Assembly: GCA_963920705.1 (NCBI GenBank)
Contig: OY987228.1
Span: 1,736,001-1,800,000, forward strand
DNA from: Odiellus spinosus
Lineage: Eukaryota > Arthropoda > Arachnida > Opiliones > Phalangiidae
Length of the DNA stretch: 64,000 nucleotides
Direction: 5' to 3'
This document shows, one piece after another, positions 10,705 through 21,284 of this stretch. Every line of letters begins with the position of its first letter. Position 1 is the stretch's first letter. A program made the position numbers and the translations under genes. The notes under the pieces were generated by a model that was not told where the DNA came from, searched no databases, and worked only from the letters and a program-made list of their open reading frames with translations.

Positions 10705-11083
10705 AAACCATAAAATAACAATAAATACCTGATATTATCAAGAGGGTTTTGATCCTCATCTTTAAAATACCTTTCCCTTTCCTCTAAATCCTCCTCTTCC
10801 ACAGCGGCTGCCAACCTAAAAACAAATAGAAAAAAAAATGTAACAGTTTCCCTTTAAAATCCGGTTTATGCTATTTATGCCGCATTTTCATTTTGAGGTT
10901 CGGCCTCTATCTCTTCTTCCATCTCTATGTCTATAAGAACCTGTTGGTGAGCCGCTAGTACTCCCTCCGGCCAGTCTTGTTCGTACCCCCAACTACTTTA
11001 TATAGTTAATTTAATTCGGATAACACTTGAAAATAAAATTGTAAAAATACTTACATTTGTTCGAGATTCTCCTGACGGCCCAT
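9861..11083 (-). CDS. Zinc gene A, spliced, alternative last exons, unit 2
   Basis: Exon 1 is 11083-11055 (nine codons plus two bases, donor GTAAGT). It can join two acceptors in frame. Exon 2 (10992-10875) gives a short acidic ending with a stop. Exons 3 (10815-10729) and 4 (10101-9861) give a 118-residue form with a Glu-rich segment and a putative zinc site CSFx...YCMNPEC. In unit 2 the second Cys of the CxxC pair is Phe (CSFF), so zinc binding may be weakened. A TATATAAAA box lies about 75 bp upstream of the ATG (near 11165). The 3-4 intron holds the coding exon of the opposite-strand gene. I do not recognise the protein. Confidence 0.6.
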
Positions 11084-11270
11084 TTTCAATTATTTTTAAA
11101 ATAACTGATTCGTATATAATCTTTTCGTTGAATAGAATGATTATTTTGTAGAAATTAGCCGGTTTTATATACTAGATTAACTCAAGGTTATTTTATATTA
11201 TCTAGTTATATAGTTATATTCGAGTTTTTTCTTAAGAAATACATTTTTTAATGTATGAACACGTGCATAT

Positions 11271-11768
11271 TAACTATATTAAACATTTCCCAACTTAGTT
11301 TAATTATCATATAAGAAACTCTTTACTTAATTCCTTGAATACTTTTATAGTAAAATAAGTTGAATATATTTATGCCCTAGAGGATCTAATATTTTCAATA
11401 TGATACACGCCCTTGTAAAAAAGTAATTAACTTTTTAGGGCAATATATATTTTTTATATAAACCCGAGTTTTGAAACGCTCTTTAAATATTTTAAGTATA
11501 GTTAGATTACATGTTAAATAACTATATTAAACATTTCCCAATTTGGTTTAATTATCATATAAGAAACTCTTTACTTAAAGCCTTGAATACTTTTATAGTA
11601 AAATAAGTTGAATATATTTATGCCCTAGAGGATCTAATATTTTCAATATGATACACGCCCTTGTAAAAAAGTAATTAACTTTTTAGAACAAAATATACTT
11701 TTTATATAAACCCGAGTTTTGAAACGCTCTTTAAATATTTTAAGTATAGTTAGATTACATGTTAAATA
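11271..11768. repeat. 248-bp tandem direct repeat, two copies, unit 2
   Basis: Copy A is 11271-11518 and copy B 11519-11768, differing at a few positions. Each contains a TTTTATATAAACCCGAG TATA-like block near its end and the sequence GGGCGTGTATC on the opposite strand. The pair lies between zinc gene A (leftward) and zinc exon B (rightward), so it is a duplicated promoter-like module. The same pair occurs in units 3 and 4. Confidence 0.85.
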
Positions 11769-11824
11769 GAAAGAAAAACCTTGCCATTTTAATAAAATTG
11801 AGTATATTTTGATTTTTTATATAG

Positions 11825-12176
11825 ATTTCCATCTGAGACGCAATTACCGCGGAAAAAAATCATAAAAAGGAATGAAATTCCCCAGTGTCCTTCGTGCGAC
11901 ATAACAACTTATGCTGTGTGTCATACAGTAGATCAAATTATTCATTTCTGCCTTAACCCCACGTGCTATGTCTTTAAAGAAGCCGTATATCTTCAGCGGG
12001 AGAATATTCTATTGACACAAATATCCTTTCCACCCTTAGAATATTTACCGTTAAATGATATTTGTGTCAACTGTAAACAGTTTTGCCCCCCTGAAAATCG
12101 ATATATGAAAGCGTGTAGCGTTTTTGAAAGGGAGAATAAAGTGAATTATCACTGCTGCCGCTATCCCAAAGATTAG
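11825..12176 (+). CDS. Zinc exon B (Cys-rich), unit 2
   Basis: An open frame from a TTATATAG acceptor to TAG at 12174. It encodes a basic start, CPSC at its zinc site, then HFCLNPTC, then CVNCKQFC and a final HCC. The first half mirrors exon 4 of zinc gene A: the same phase, an F-P opening after the acceptor, CxxC then CxNPxC, so the two look like paralogous exons. The first ATG in the frame (11916) is downstream of CPSC, so an upstream exon probably supplies the start, but I could not identify one. The function is unknown. Confidence 0.5.
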
Positions 12177-12449
12177 TCTTTGGATAATCCCTTTCCTTCT
12201 TTCTATTATTTTATTTTGCCCATCCTTCCCATTTCATTCCTCTATTTTATCCTTCATTTTCCTTACTAACATTAATTAATCTTTCCTTTTCAACGCTTAT
12301 TTTAACTTGAGCATCCTTTTAATCCTTTCCGAATCACATATCTAACCTTATATCTCTCTTTCACAAATGTCAAGGGATAAATTTACATCCGTGTGCTCTA
12401 CGTATAACTGTGGAGTTTAGAATATGTAAAAGGCAATCTAAAAATTAAA
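12177..12449. other. AT-rich intergenic stretch, unit 2
   Basis: Pyrimidine-rich on the plus strand (many CCTTT/TTCC runs). I see no coding frame conserved between copies. A GTTTAG possible acceptor occurs just before 12421. Confidence 0.5.
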
Positions 12450-12830
12450 GTGTCGCGTTTAGGGACGCTTTATCTCCTGGAGATTGATCATAAACGCGAG
12501 CAATATGGTGAACCTTTTCAAAATATAATTGAAAAACTTGTGTGTCTTAAAATGCTGAAGAATTCGCGTCTGCCAAATATTATCATTGAAATATCTTTGA
12601 CAATTAATCTAACTTTTACCGCATTCCATCGGTTTTGTTCGCGAGACAATGGAAATCGCGTTATATCAAGAAAAAGTAAAAAAGGGAGAATTCACAAATA
12701 TAATTCCAACGAAGAATGTCAAGACTTTCAAGATGCGGCTTTTAAAAGCCTAGATGAGCGTTATTTTGTTAAGTTTAAAGCTGAAGATACTATTAACAAT
12801 GAAATGTGGTGTGTTTTAAATTGTGAATAA
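12450..12830 (+). CDS. Orphan ORF C (hypothetical), unit 2
   Basis: An open frame of about 126 codons, or about 138 if extended to the preceding in-frame stop. It lacks an N-terminal ATG, so it may be an exon (GTTTAG acceptor near 12420) or a start-less relic. The product is mixed charged and hydrophobic with a central HRFCSRD segment and a Lys/Arg-rich patch. An AATAAA signal overlaps the stop (GTGAATAAAAA). It faces the membrane-protein gene tail to tail. I do not recognise it. It is open in units 2 and 3 and interrupted in unit 4. Confidence 0.4.
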   Translation: MSRLGTLYLLEIDHKREQYGEPFQNIIEKLVCLKMLKNSRLPNIIIEISLTINLTFTAFHRFCSRDNGNRVISRKSKKGRIHKYNSNEECQDFQDAAFKSLDERYFVKFKAEDTINNEMWCVLNCE

Positions 12831-12872
12831 AAATACAAATATGTTAAACAAAACAATTTATTGCTTTTCATT

Positions 12873-13229
12873 TCATTTTCCATATTTCCTGAGGCATGAA
12901 AAATAATAAAACCGACTTTCTCTATAAAAATACTCTGAGATTTTTACACGAACTAAAAACAATGTTTTTAAAGCTTCGTATCCGTAAAACAAAATCCAAA
13001 ATAAAGGTGAACATGTTACCAAGAGACAATGTGGATCGTTTGTTAATAACGAAACACAAAAAGCAATTGGTATTGATATGGGTAACAAAAATATAAGGAC
13101 TAGAGCGACCAGCCAATTTGGTGGAATTTGAAGAAGCAGTACAATGAAAATCCCAGTTAACAATAACCAATAGTCGATCCAGATATCGAGAGTAAAAGTT
13201 AAAAACGATTCAAGATCCAACATCTTCAA
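12873..13229 (-). CDS. Small membrane protein, unit 2
   Basis: A 118-residue hypothetical protein. The N-terminal half is strongly hydrophobic, with likely membrane segments near residues 14-34 and 38-60, a third hydrophobic patch around 70-90, and an Arg/Tyr-rich C terminus. Unit 4 reads five residues further; here a TTA to TGA change ends it earlier. An AATAAA lies just after the stop. A TATA-less upstream region with TGACGTCGG and CACGTGA elements precedes the ATG. No family was recognised. Confidence 0.5.
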   Translation of the reverse strand: MKMLDLESFLTFTLDIWIDYWLLLTGIFIVLLLQIPPNWLVALVLIFLLPISIPIAFCVSLLTNDPHCLLVTCSPLFWILFYGYEALKTLFLVRVKISEYFYRESRFYYFSCLRKYGK

Positions 13230-13289
13230 AGTTTGGATTTCCGAGTTTAAATGACGTTTAACTGAAGGGTGTTTTGTTTGATATCTTTA

Positions 13290-13735
13290 AAGTCACGTGA
13301 TGTTTTAAAAATGACGTCGGAATGACGTTGATATGAGCCTAGAATTCTACCGATATAGTGTTAAAACTTTTGTCATTTTTGGAAAAATAAAGGAGCAGGG
13401 ACGGAAAAATTAAAATTTGTGTCAGTCCTCCTTGAAAATGGGTTTTTCGACCGAGGGTTAGGCCGGGTCAGACTGGCGGGGTTAATTAGGCCAATTTGTT
13501 GACGGATGAGGTCATTTGTTGATGGATGAGCTGTTTATTGACGGATGCGCTGTTGATGGATGCGTTGTTTGTTGATTTTGGGGGCGGGGCTAATTAGGTA
13601 AATCTGTAGCCTTTGGGGGCGGGGATGACGCGAGTATTGTTGACGGATGACGTCATTTGTTGTTTTTAAGGGCGGGGATGATGCTAATTTGTTGATTTGA
13701 TGACGTCATTGTTTGTTTTGGAGGGGGGGTGGAAA
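13290..13735. promoter_or_regulatory. CRE/GC-box-rich minisatellite region, unit 2
   Basis: Degenerate repeats of about 18-22 bp (GTTGACGGATGA-type) are mixed with three GGGCGGGG boxes and two perfect ATGACGTCAT palindromes (13647-13656 and 13700-13709). Further half sites TGACG occur upstream. Composition differs sharply from the AT-rich surroundings. It ends where the copia relic begins. Confidence 0.6.
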
Positions 13736-13739
13736 GATA

Positions 13740-15862
13740 AAAGTGTTTTCCCCCTTTTTGTTGTACAGGAATAAACTACTAATGGATATTTGCGTATCTT
13801 GTAAACTAGCAAAAGCAACTAAAGAACCATCGAGAGAAATTGAAAAAATAACGAGTAACAATATTTTAGACTTGGTACATAGCGACGTATGGGGACCCGC
13901 ACCCAAACAATCTCAAGGTGGTGCCAGCTACTTTATAAGTTTTATTGATGATCATACCAGAAAAACGATGGTTTATACGATGGAAAAGAAAAGTGAAGCG
14001 ATGATGAAATTTCAAATATATAAAGCGTGGGCAGAGAGACAATCTGGAAGTAAACTGAAGCGATTAAGAACAGACAACGGAATGGAATACTGTTCAAATG
14101 AATTTAAGAAACTATGTGAAAGAAGGTATAAAAATGGAACGAACAAATGTATATACACCTGAGATGAACAGAATCGCTGAACTTTCAAATCGTACACTGA
14201 TGGACGGAGTACGCGCTATGCTGATTGAAGCCAAGTTACCCCAGGAACTCTGGGGTGAAGCATTAATGGCCTTCACACATTTAACTAACCGATTACCTCA
14301 CTCAAAAACCAAACGAAAAGTACCAGAAGAATTATGGCTAAATAGAAAACCATCGGTACAATTAAAAGTTTACGGATGTTTAGCGTTCACATTGATACCG
14401 AAGATATATCGTAACAAACTACAAAGGAGGTCTAAACTCGGTATATTAGTTGGTTACGCAATGAACACAAGAGGATATAGAATTTGGCTCCCAAATGAAA
14501 GAAAAGTTATAGAAACGAAACATGTAAAATTTAATGAAAATAAACTGGGTATTCATGAATAAGACACGACAAAGGACGAAGAATTTATATTTCTATAATG
14601 AAGAATGGCAAAGAGATTATTCTAATGGAAGTAAAGAAGTAACGTCAAGAGAGGTTGTTCCGAAGAAAGTAGACAGATTAGTAGAATCGGAAGGTATAAA
14701 AGTTAAAACTCCACTAGAAGCAATAGAAGAAGTAACCGAAATGGAAGATGAAAGTGATATAGCTGAAAGTGACTATGATGAATATGTTACCTTCGAAAAA
14801 CCTGCAAAAGCGACGGACAATAGTATTATCTTACCCCTAAATTTAACGAGAAAAGAAGTTCCTAGAAAAACCGGATCAAGAACCGATGTATATTATTATT
14901 ATGGAAAGAAACCTTTAAGATCACTTAACGATATTCAGAAATTATTCAAAAGTAAAGGTGAACCATTTGAGAGTAAACAATTTTCTTTTAAACCAACGGC
15001 GAAAACAAGAAATAATATCGAAGCAAATTGTGTGGAAATACCACTTACGTATCAAGAAGCTATGAGTTGCAAAGATTCTGAAAAATGGGAAACTACTATG
15101 AAGGAAGAATTGAAAACTATAAAAGAAAGAGACGTTTATGATAATAAACCCAAATCAGAAGCGAAGAAAATTATAGGATGTAAATGGGTATACACTATAA
15201 AGAAGAAAGCAAATGGTGAAATTAGTAAATAAAAAGCTCGTTTAGTAGCTCAGGGATTCGCTCAAAAATATGGAATTGATTATTATCAAACCTATGCCCC
15301 GGTAGTTAATTTCACAATAATCAGTATATTATTATACATTTTCGTAGTCTGTTTGGGATGGACTCACAAGCATCTCGATGTAGTCTGTTTGGGATGGACT
15401 CACAAGCATCTCGATATAAAATGCGCCTATTTGTATGGAAAGTTGTCAGAAAATATATATTTAGCGCAACCAGAAGGATTCGTCATACCTGGCAAAGAAA
15501 ACTATATTTGGAAATTGAAAAGGGCGTTATATGGACTTAAGCAAAGTGGTCGTGAATGGTTCAATGAACTAGATAAAACATTCGGACAACTCGGTTTATC
15601 AAGACTTAAAGGATGTAACTGCGTGTACAGATTAGGATGGTCAGCAATAGTCATTGTTTACGTTGATGATATATTGATACTTTCGCGATATATAATAACA
15701 ATGAAGAAGATATTCGAATTATTAATAAAATCATTTGACGTTACGGATTTAGGAGAAATTAAGTACTTCTTAGGAATAGAATTTGATTTTTCAAAACCCC
15801 GAAGATTAATAATACATCAAACGAATTATATTTATAATTGTTTTCGCTCCACACGATTGTGA
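13740..15862 (+). pseudogene. Ty1/copia retrotransposon relic (integrase + reverse transcriptase), unit 2
   Basis: Part of a copia polyprotein in order: the end of the GAG-pre-integrase zinc region (CVSCKLAKAT), the integrase core with D (SDVWGP), D (RTDNG) and E (IAE.SNRT), then reverse transcriptase with YGLKQS and YVDD. The gag, protease and zinc-finger start are missing, the protein stops before RNase H, and no LTRs are visible. A TAA at 14560-14562 is shared with units 3 and 4. Further private damage in unit 2: TAA at about 15230, and an in-frame 36-bp tandem duplication at 15344-15415. It was dead before the array formed. Confidence 0.88.
15344..15415 (+). repeat. 36-bp tandem duplication inside RT, unit 2 only
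   Basis: Two perfect head-to-tail copies (15344-15379, 15380-15415) of a segment starting GTAGTCTGTTTGGG. Units 3, 4 and 5 have one copy. Confidence 0.95.
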
Positions 15863-16291
15863 TGTCTTTAAACTATTCCGTGAGATAGCTACAAAACCTA
15901 ACAATTTGACCATGGAGTAACGAAATCCGGTTCTTCCATGATTTGACTAGGTTTAAAAAATTACAACTTCGTAACTATACTTTTTTTGTAGTCAGGAAGA
16001 AATTAATAAAATATAAATAAATTTACTTTTGGATTCTTTTTGCTTACTTAATAGGGGGGAGATTAACGAGTTTATTATTTTATATGGTTGCCCTCGCCCC
16101 CCTCCCTCCGCTGTGATACACATATTCATGATCATTTTTACTAAGTTTTAAAAGTTTTGACCGATGAGACCGTGTAAACGCCTGGTAAGAAGAATTTGAT
16201 TTTTAAATTTATGAATCATAAACAGCATCCCACCTATTCAAACTGTTATATAGCATATATAAACAATGTAACTATGGAACTTAGCGCAATA
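15863..16291. other. Non-coding stretch 3' of copia relic, unit 2
   Basis: I see no conserved reading frame. It contains a short C-rich tract (about 16085-16115, CCCCCCTCCC) and AT-rich flanks. It is shared by units 3, 4 and 5. Confidence 0.5.
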
Positions 16292-16335
16292 GTTACTCAC
16301 GGACTTTCAATCTAAATTGAAAGTCCGTGAGTAAC
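16292..16335. repeat. 44-bp perfect palindrome (20-bp arms, 4-base loop), unit 2
   Basis: Arms begin GTTACTCACGGACTTTCAAT and pair perfectly around the loop CTAA. It is followed within 15 bp by a second, weaker inverted repeat (TCACACGTCA / TGTGTGACGT). It can form a hairpin and is conserved in units 3, 4 and 5. Confidence 0.9.
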
Positions 16336-16997
16336 TCTAGTGTTCACACGTCAAATTTTCAAATGTGTGACGTAAATAAACTAGCCCCTAGCGGTAACCA
16401 AAAAATATTATCTTTTTATTAAAATTGTCCTTATTTATTTTAATAAAGATAAATAATGTTGCTCTTTTTAATAAAATACACGCGCGTTGCTAAAAAAATT
16501 AAAATACAAATTGTATGATTACTAACTATACCAATATATGGCATTCATACGCTGTAATGAATTGACCATTTCATTCTTGGGAGATTTTTTGAAATAGATG
16601 GGAAAGAAAAAACAGACTCTCACCTAAGAGAAATTTATGGTAGTGATTTTTTTTAGTTCCTTCAATTGTGCCGATAAAAGATACCGCCACATTATAAGAG
16701 CGTTTTTTGAAGGGGGAGAGGGGAAAAATGCAGGGAAGCACAGGGACCGTTCAGGAGCAGAGTGGCTCTGACCGAAGAACCTTCAGAAACCAAAGTGATT
16801 GTAACTCGAAGATCAACGAGAATTAGAAAATGATATTTTAAACTCACTGTTTTTTTGGAATGTACATGTTTTTTATATTTTTTTATTAAGAATAAACCTT
16901 TTTCAATTTTCTTGTTCATTTCCATAAAATTGATTATTTTTTTTGGGGACGCCACATTTTTCAATTAAAATTTGAAATTTAAAAACAAACGCGCAGA
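16336..16997. other. 3' flank of the C3orf38-like gene, unit 2
   Basis: AT-rich, with TTTATTAAAAT motifs and AATAAA-like signals on the minus strand (for example near 16885). A 90-codon minus-strand frame here continues into 3'-UTR-type sequence and I do not call it. Confidence 0.5.
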
Positions 16998-18825
16998 CTA
17001 GTTGAATATCATATTTATGAAAGCTTCTTGACACTGAAGAAAATCTTGAAGAGGACAATTAAGCTTCATTCTCAACATTGTGTTTCTGATTTTCTAACTT
17101 CAGTCGCTACTGCTGGGTCTCTGATAAGCAGGAAAATTTGTTCGAATAGTCCTAAATAAATCAATAAACAAACATTATTAGCTATTTACAAAAAAAAGGG
17201 ATAGGATTAAAGGGATAATGAAGACGAGTACAAAGTTATTTTTAATCCAATAGAAGCGTTAAAATATGTATAAATGATTTCTTCACGTTTCACAACTTTG
17301 TTTAAAGTAATTTTAAATTAACTATAATGTAGTAGAAGCCTCTGGTGAATTTTATCTTTTATGCCTATTTTAATTTTTAACGCTCTTAAGCGATGAGAAT
17401 AACATGTTTGTCATCTTCATTATCCCTTTAAAAACTCAATTGGTTTAGGTAAGATTCAGGGTTTGTACATGAATTTCGACAATGCATTTCCAGACATTTT
17501 ACTTTTCTTAAATTTTCCTGTGAATATTTTTAAAATAAAAAATGTTAAGAATATAGAAAATTGGGCTTCAAATAAACAAAATTGAGAGTTCTGTTTTTAG
17601 AAGCTACAAAATCTTCCCTTTTCTCAGTTTTGAGTGTCATCAGTTTTTGTAACATATTTCCAGGTTTTCTATGTTTTATATGTTTGTACAAACCCTGGTA
17701 TACTAATATCAAAGATTGAGGAGTAACCTACCAGCTACATTTGGTATTTGATGCATAATTCCTTTGACCGTAATTTTGACTACACCGTGACTATTGTGGT
17801 TTGTTTCAATAGATTCCATTTCGGGAACCACATAGAGTCGATTACTGTTCAAAACACACTTGAAAAACAACAAAATATTGATGGCTCCTTGGATGCAAGC
17901 GTATTTAGAGTCGTGATCGTTTCCTTCCATGTAAACTTCGATGGTGCAATCAGGCCAAAAACTTTCTGGTACTAAAGAAGGATTTGGGAAATTGGGGGAA
18001 TCTCCGTTCAATGTTTTGTAAAGCCAGTTGACAAAATAGGTTCCAAGTTCTTGAGGATGATTTGGCTCTTCTATGATTTCTGTGATCGGTACAGGGGCCC
18101 CTTGATGTTGTCGATAAAAAATTGGGACCTGATTATGTAGTTCAGTATTTGGCATTTGTACTATTTGTTGTACAAAAGGAGGTGGAACAGATTTTTGGTT
18201 TGGATAGGTAATGATGGGATTTAAAAAGTTCATTTCGTAACTCGGCTGACATTCTTGAGGAACTGGATTGCGATTAGCTTGTATATTGTAAGCTTGAACT
18301 TGAAATTGGGCTACATTTTCTCGCAATTGTTCCCGCATCGCGTCCTTGAAAGATTAATTTCATTAATTATTTTAAAAGAAACTTAGGCCATGAGAAACTT
18401 ACAGCATTTCCCCAAAACCTAAGGCAGGCATCAATGTAGTCTGTTTTAGTACCATTCACCGAAACCTGTACTCCAGAATCCAGAAGATATTGAAAGAGCA
18501 GCTCCCTTTTGATTTTCCTGCTTCTTAAAAGAATTGAAGGATCCTCGGAAAACATAACTATGGCTTGTATGGCATCTGTATCCCTCAATGATTTGGCATT
18601 GTCAATGCTGGTGAACGTAACAAAACGTAATGGAATTCCGTGATTGTGATTTAATTTTCTCATTGTCGAAAATTATTAATTAAATTAATTAAAGTAGTAA
18701 ACTAGTAATAGTAATGTACCTTCTTTGTTCCGTGGTTTGACCAATCCCTTGGTAGTTGTAAAGGTGAGTGAGTTTAAATCCTCAAAAGAAAGTTTACGTA
18801 AAAGCGTTATAATTTCAGCATCCAT
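16998..18825 (-). pseudogene. C3orf38/DUF4518-like gene, unit 2 copy (frameshift in exon 4)
   Basis: Exons 18825-18720, 18575-18403, 18344-17732 and 17151-16998, same boundaries and phases as the intact unit 3 copy. One base is missing near 17094 (GAAGTTAGAAAA against GAAGTTAGGAAAA in the others), which shifts the last 30 or so codons. Six bases are also missing next to the intron 1 acceptor, shortening the tract before CAG. This is the only broken copy among the four in the window. Confidence 0.85.
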
Positions 18826-19243
18826 CGTCACACTCAAAAATTTGTTAATGTTTAAACGATTGTGGTTTTCAAAATAATTAGGCTAAACTCAATATTCAAA
18901 AACCTTTTTACAAATTATGGGAAATCACGTGATGTGAACCCCCGTCGAGAAATGAAATTGTCGAGGTTTCGCGCGCTTTATGTCAAGACCATAGCCTCCT
19001 CGATCACGCGCTTCGGCTGTGCTCGCACTATAGACTATAGAAGCCCCGGTTTGAGAGAATAAATGGGAAATTGAAACTCCCAAAAAAAAAAGCTAAAAAG
19101 CACTAAAATGTAGGGGAGAAAAGTCGTGGCGAGATACAAATTCTTGTCTAAAGTTTTAAAGTTACGCTCCAGCTTCCAGATTTTTTAACCACATCTAAGT
19201 ATGTACGGATAATTTACAAATTAATTCCGAGCTTTTGAGAATT
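18826..19243. promoter_or_regulatory. Upstream region of the C3orf38-like gene, unit 2
   Basis: A CpG-rich patch (about 18935-19060, with GCGCGC and TCACGTGA) sits 100-230 bp before the ATG, consistent with a promoter of a broadly expressed cellular gene. A 66-codon plus-strand frame across it starts in the promoter and is not called. Confidence 0.45.
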
Positions 19244-19324
19244 ACAAATTTTCTGTCAATAATTGTTGAAACTAGCGAACCTATCATTTTTCTCTCCGGA
19301 CGGATTTTTTTTGCGGTTTTCACG

Positions 19325-19829
19325 GTTCTATGGGTCATTTTAAGACGAAAATGTTCTATGACGTTTTGTCGTACGGGGCTCCATATAAAAGTTACGAAAT
19401 GAATTATGTGCGGATGACCCCTTAACGTTCATTAATAAACGTATATACATAATGATAAAATACGCTTAATTATTTAGCTGGGTTTTTACAAGCCTCATTT
19501 TCATGGCTGCTTCTAAGCTAGAGTTTTACAAGCTAAACGCGCGTATCTAAACGAAACAGATATTTCACGCGCACTTCAGGGCTTCAAGCGCCGGTGAATT
19601 AAGAGCGAAAAAATTACGCTAATATAAGCACGCGCTTGATAAAAAGTGATTTTAGCATTGAGCATACGTTTATTAATGTACGTTAAGGGGTCATTCGTAC
19701 ATGATTCATTTCGTAACTCTTAAACGGCACCCCGTACGACAAAACGTCATAGAGCATTTTCGTCTTAAAATGACCCATAGAACCCACTGTTGCTCGGTCT
19801 TACCACCATTTTCGAAACACCCTGTATAT
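19325..19829. mobile_element. Inverted-repeat (foldback) element, family 1, spacer S
   Basis: Arms at about 19325-19446 and 19663-19787 pair (TTCTATGGGTCATTTTAAGA against its complement). The right side continues to TTTTCGAAACACCCTGTATA. The centre has no coding capacity. It is probably a non-autonomous DNA element. Confidence 0.65.
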
Positions 19830-21284
19830 AGAATAAGGAGCAAATACAGAAAGTCCCGGTTAAAAATAAATACCAACGAAACTGTTTCATTTCTGCCCCG
19901 AGGATATTTCCGATCTTTAGTGGGAAAGAGCGGGAAAAGATTTAGCCCAAAAACCAACTACATTCGGTATTAAAGAAAACGTCTTAAACATTTATGAATT
20001 TGAATCCCCGTCATGTATAGGGCCCGATAGGGCCTCTTCTATCGGGAGAGGCGAACGAAAAACCGCTGTTTGGTCTTTGATCAATTCTCCTCCGCCTCTC
20101 CTCTCGAACGCAATTTGGCTAAAAGTGGCCCGGGATCGGGAGAAGAGACTGGAATGGTGGGTGGGTTGCTATCTATAGGAAAGAGGTTACGCAGTGGTTC
20201 TTTATCCGCGAAATCCGTCCGAAGCGAATTGTACAAAGAGAAGATCCAAACAGGATGGGCAGAGACGTAATAAAAGGTAGATAGATCTAAGCTTCGAATC
20301 TAGGGGTCTTATCGTAAGGCGCGTTTATTCAACCTTCTCTCTTTTTAGCGGAGAGAGAGAGTAACTTTCTGGCTACAAAATCGTTTGGAGAAATTCCTAG
20401 AAGAGGGAGGAGACCACGGACGATCTCGGAGTAGAATCGGAACTAAGACACTAATGGTACTACCTAGTTTGAGAACGAATAAATTTTCGAAATGGGCTTA
20501 CAACTTGTTATTTCGTATAGTGTCGAAATACTGTCTAAAACTACCATTCGAATCTTGAAAACTAGATTCCTTAGAGCGAGGTAGTCGCGGGGTCGCTTTC
20601 GCGCGGTCTTTTAAGCGAAAGCACTACTAGATTTCTAGGACCAAAACTCAAACGCTCTTTTTATATCCACCCTGTATAGAGATATAGACCAACTCAACCC
20701 GCGAGGAGAGAAAAAGACTCTTAAAAGAACGCGGGGAATAAAAGCTGGGTCATTCCATATGGTTTCACCTAGGCATGCAACCATGGGTCGGCAGATCTTA
20801 ATGTAATTTGGTACTCTTGTTTCTATGCTTAAAAAACTAGGATTCCAAGATTTTAAGACGAAAATAAAAATAATTGAATTTTTGGCGAAATTTAGAGTAA
20901 ACCCCCACGATTTTTAGAACGTCAGCGAAAAAAGATTATGCTCTTGCGAAAATAGCAATATCTTACTGCCGCGCCTCGATTGGTTCTTTGGAATTTACTC
21001 ATGTTTATAGAGTAAAAGGCGAGGAATCCAATGGTCATCTCGAAAATGGTCTACCTCTTTTAGCTTTTTTGTTTTTAATTTTTTTAAGTTTCGCGGGGGG
21101 TCCTACACTGTGACGTGTGACGTCATGAGGCCAAACTTTTAAAAATTTTATTTTCACTTTTTTTAAGACCCCGAGGTCACATCTTTCACCTAGTATATGT
21201 TTGGTTCTTGGTATTTGTTTCGTATCTAATTGGTAATCAAAAACCAAAGTTTCAAATTTTTGGGATTTTTATATTTAAAATATG

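Larger units (their letters stand above)
3823..19243 (-). repeat. Amplicon unit 2 (minus orientation)
   Basis: An inverted copy of the unit, running from a truncated BIR gene (3823) to the edge of spacer S, where identity with the other units stops just after GAGAATT (19243). Gene content and order match unit 3 (+) and unit 4 (-). Confidence 0.9.

Noticed and set aside
13420..13735. Tandem GACGGATG-type units as a CRISPR array
   Set aside because: Units are degenerate, lack unique spacers of constant length, and the genome is eukaryotic.
16692..16964. 90-codon minus-strand frame near the C3orf38-like gene (also in units 3 and 4)
   Set aside because: It lies downstream of the gene's stop in 3'-UTR-type sequence; low-complexity Lys-rich product, frame changes between copies.
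20070..20270. 66-codon frame in spacer S
   Set aside because: No family features, and the sequence around it is repeat-derived and non-coding.
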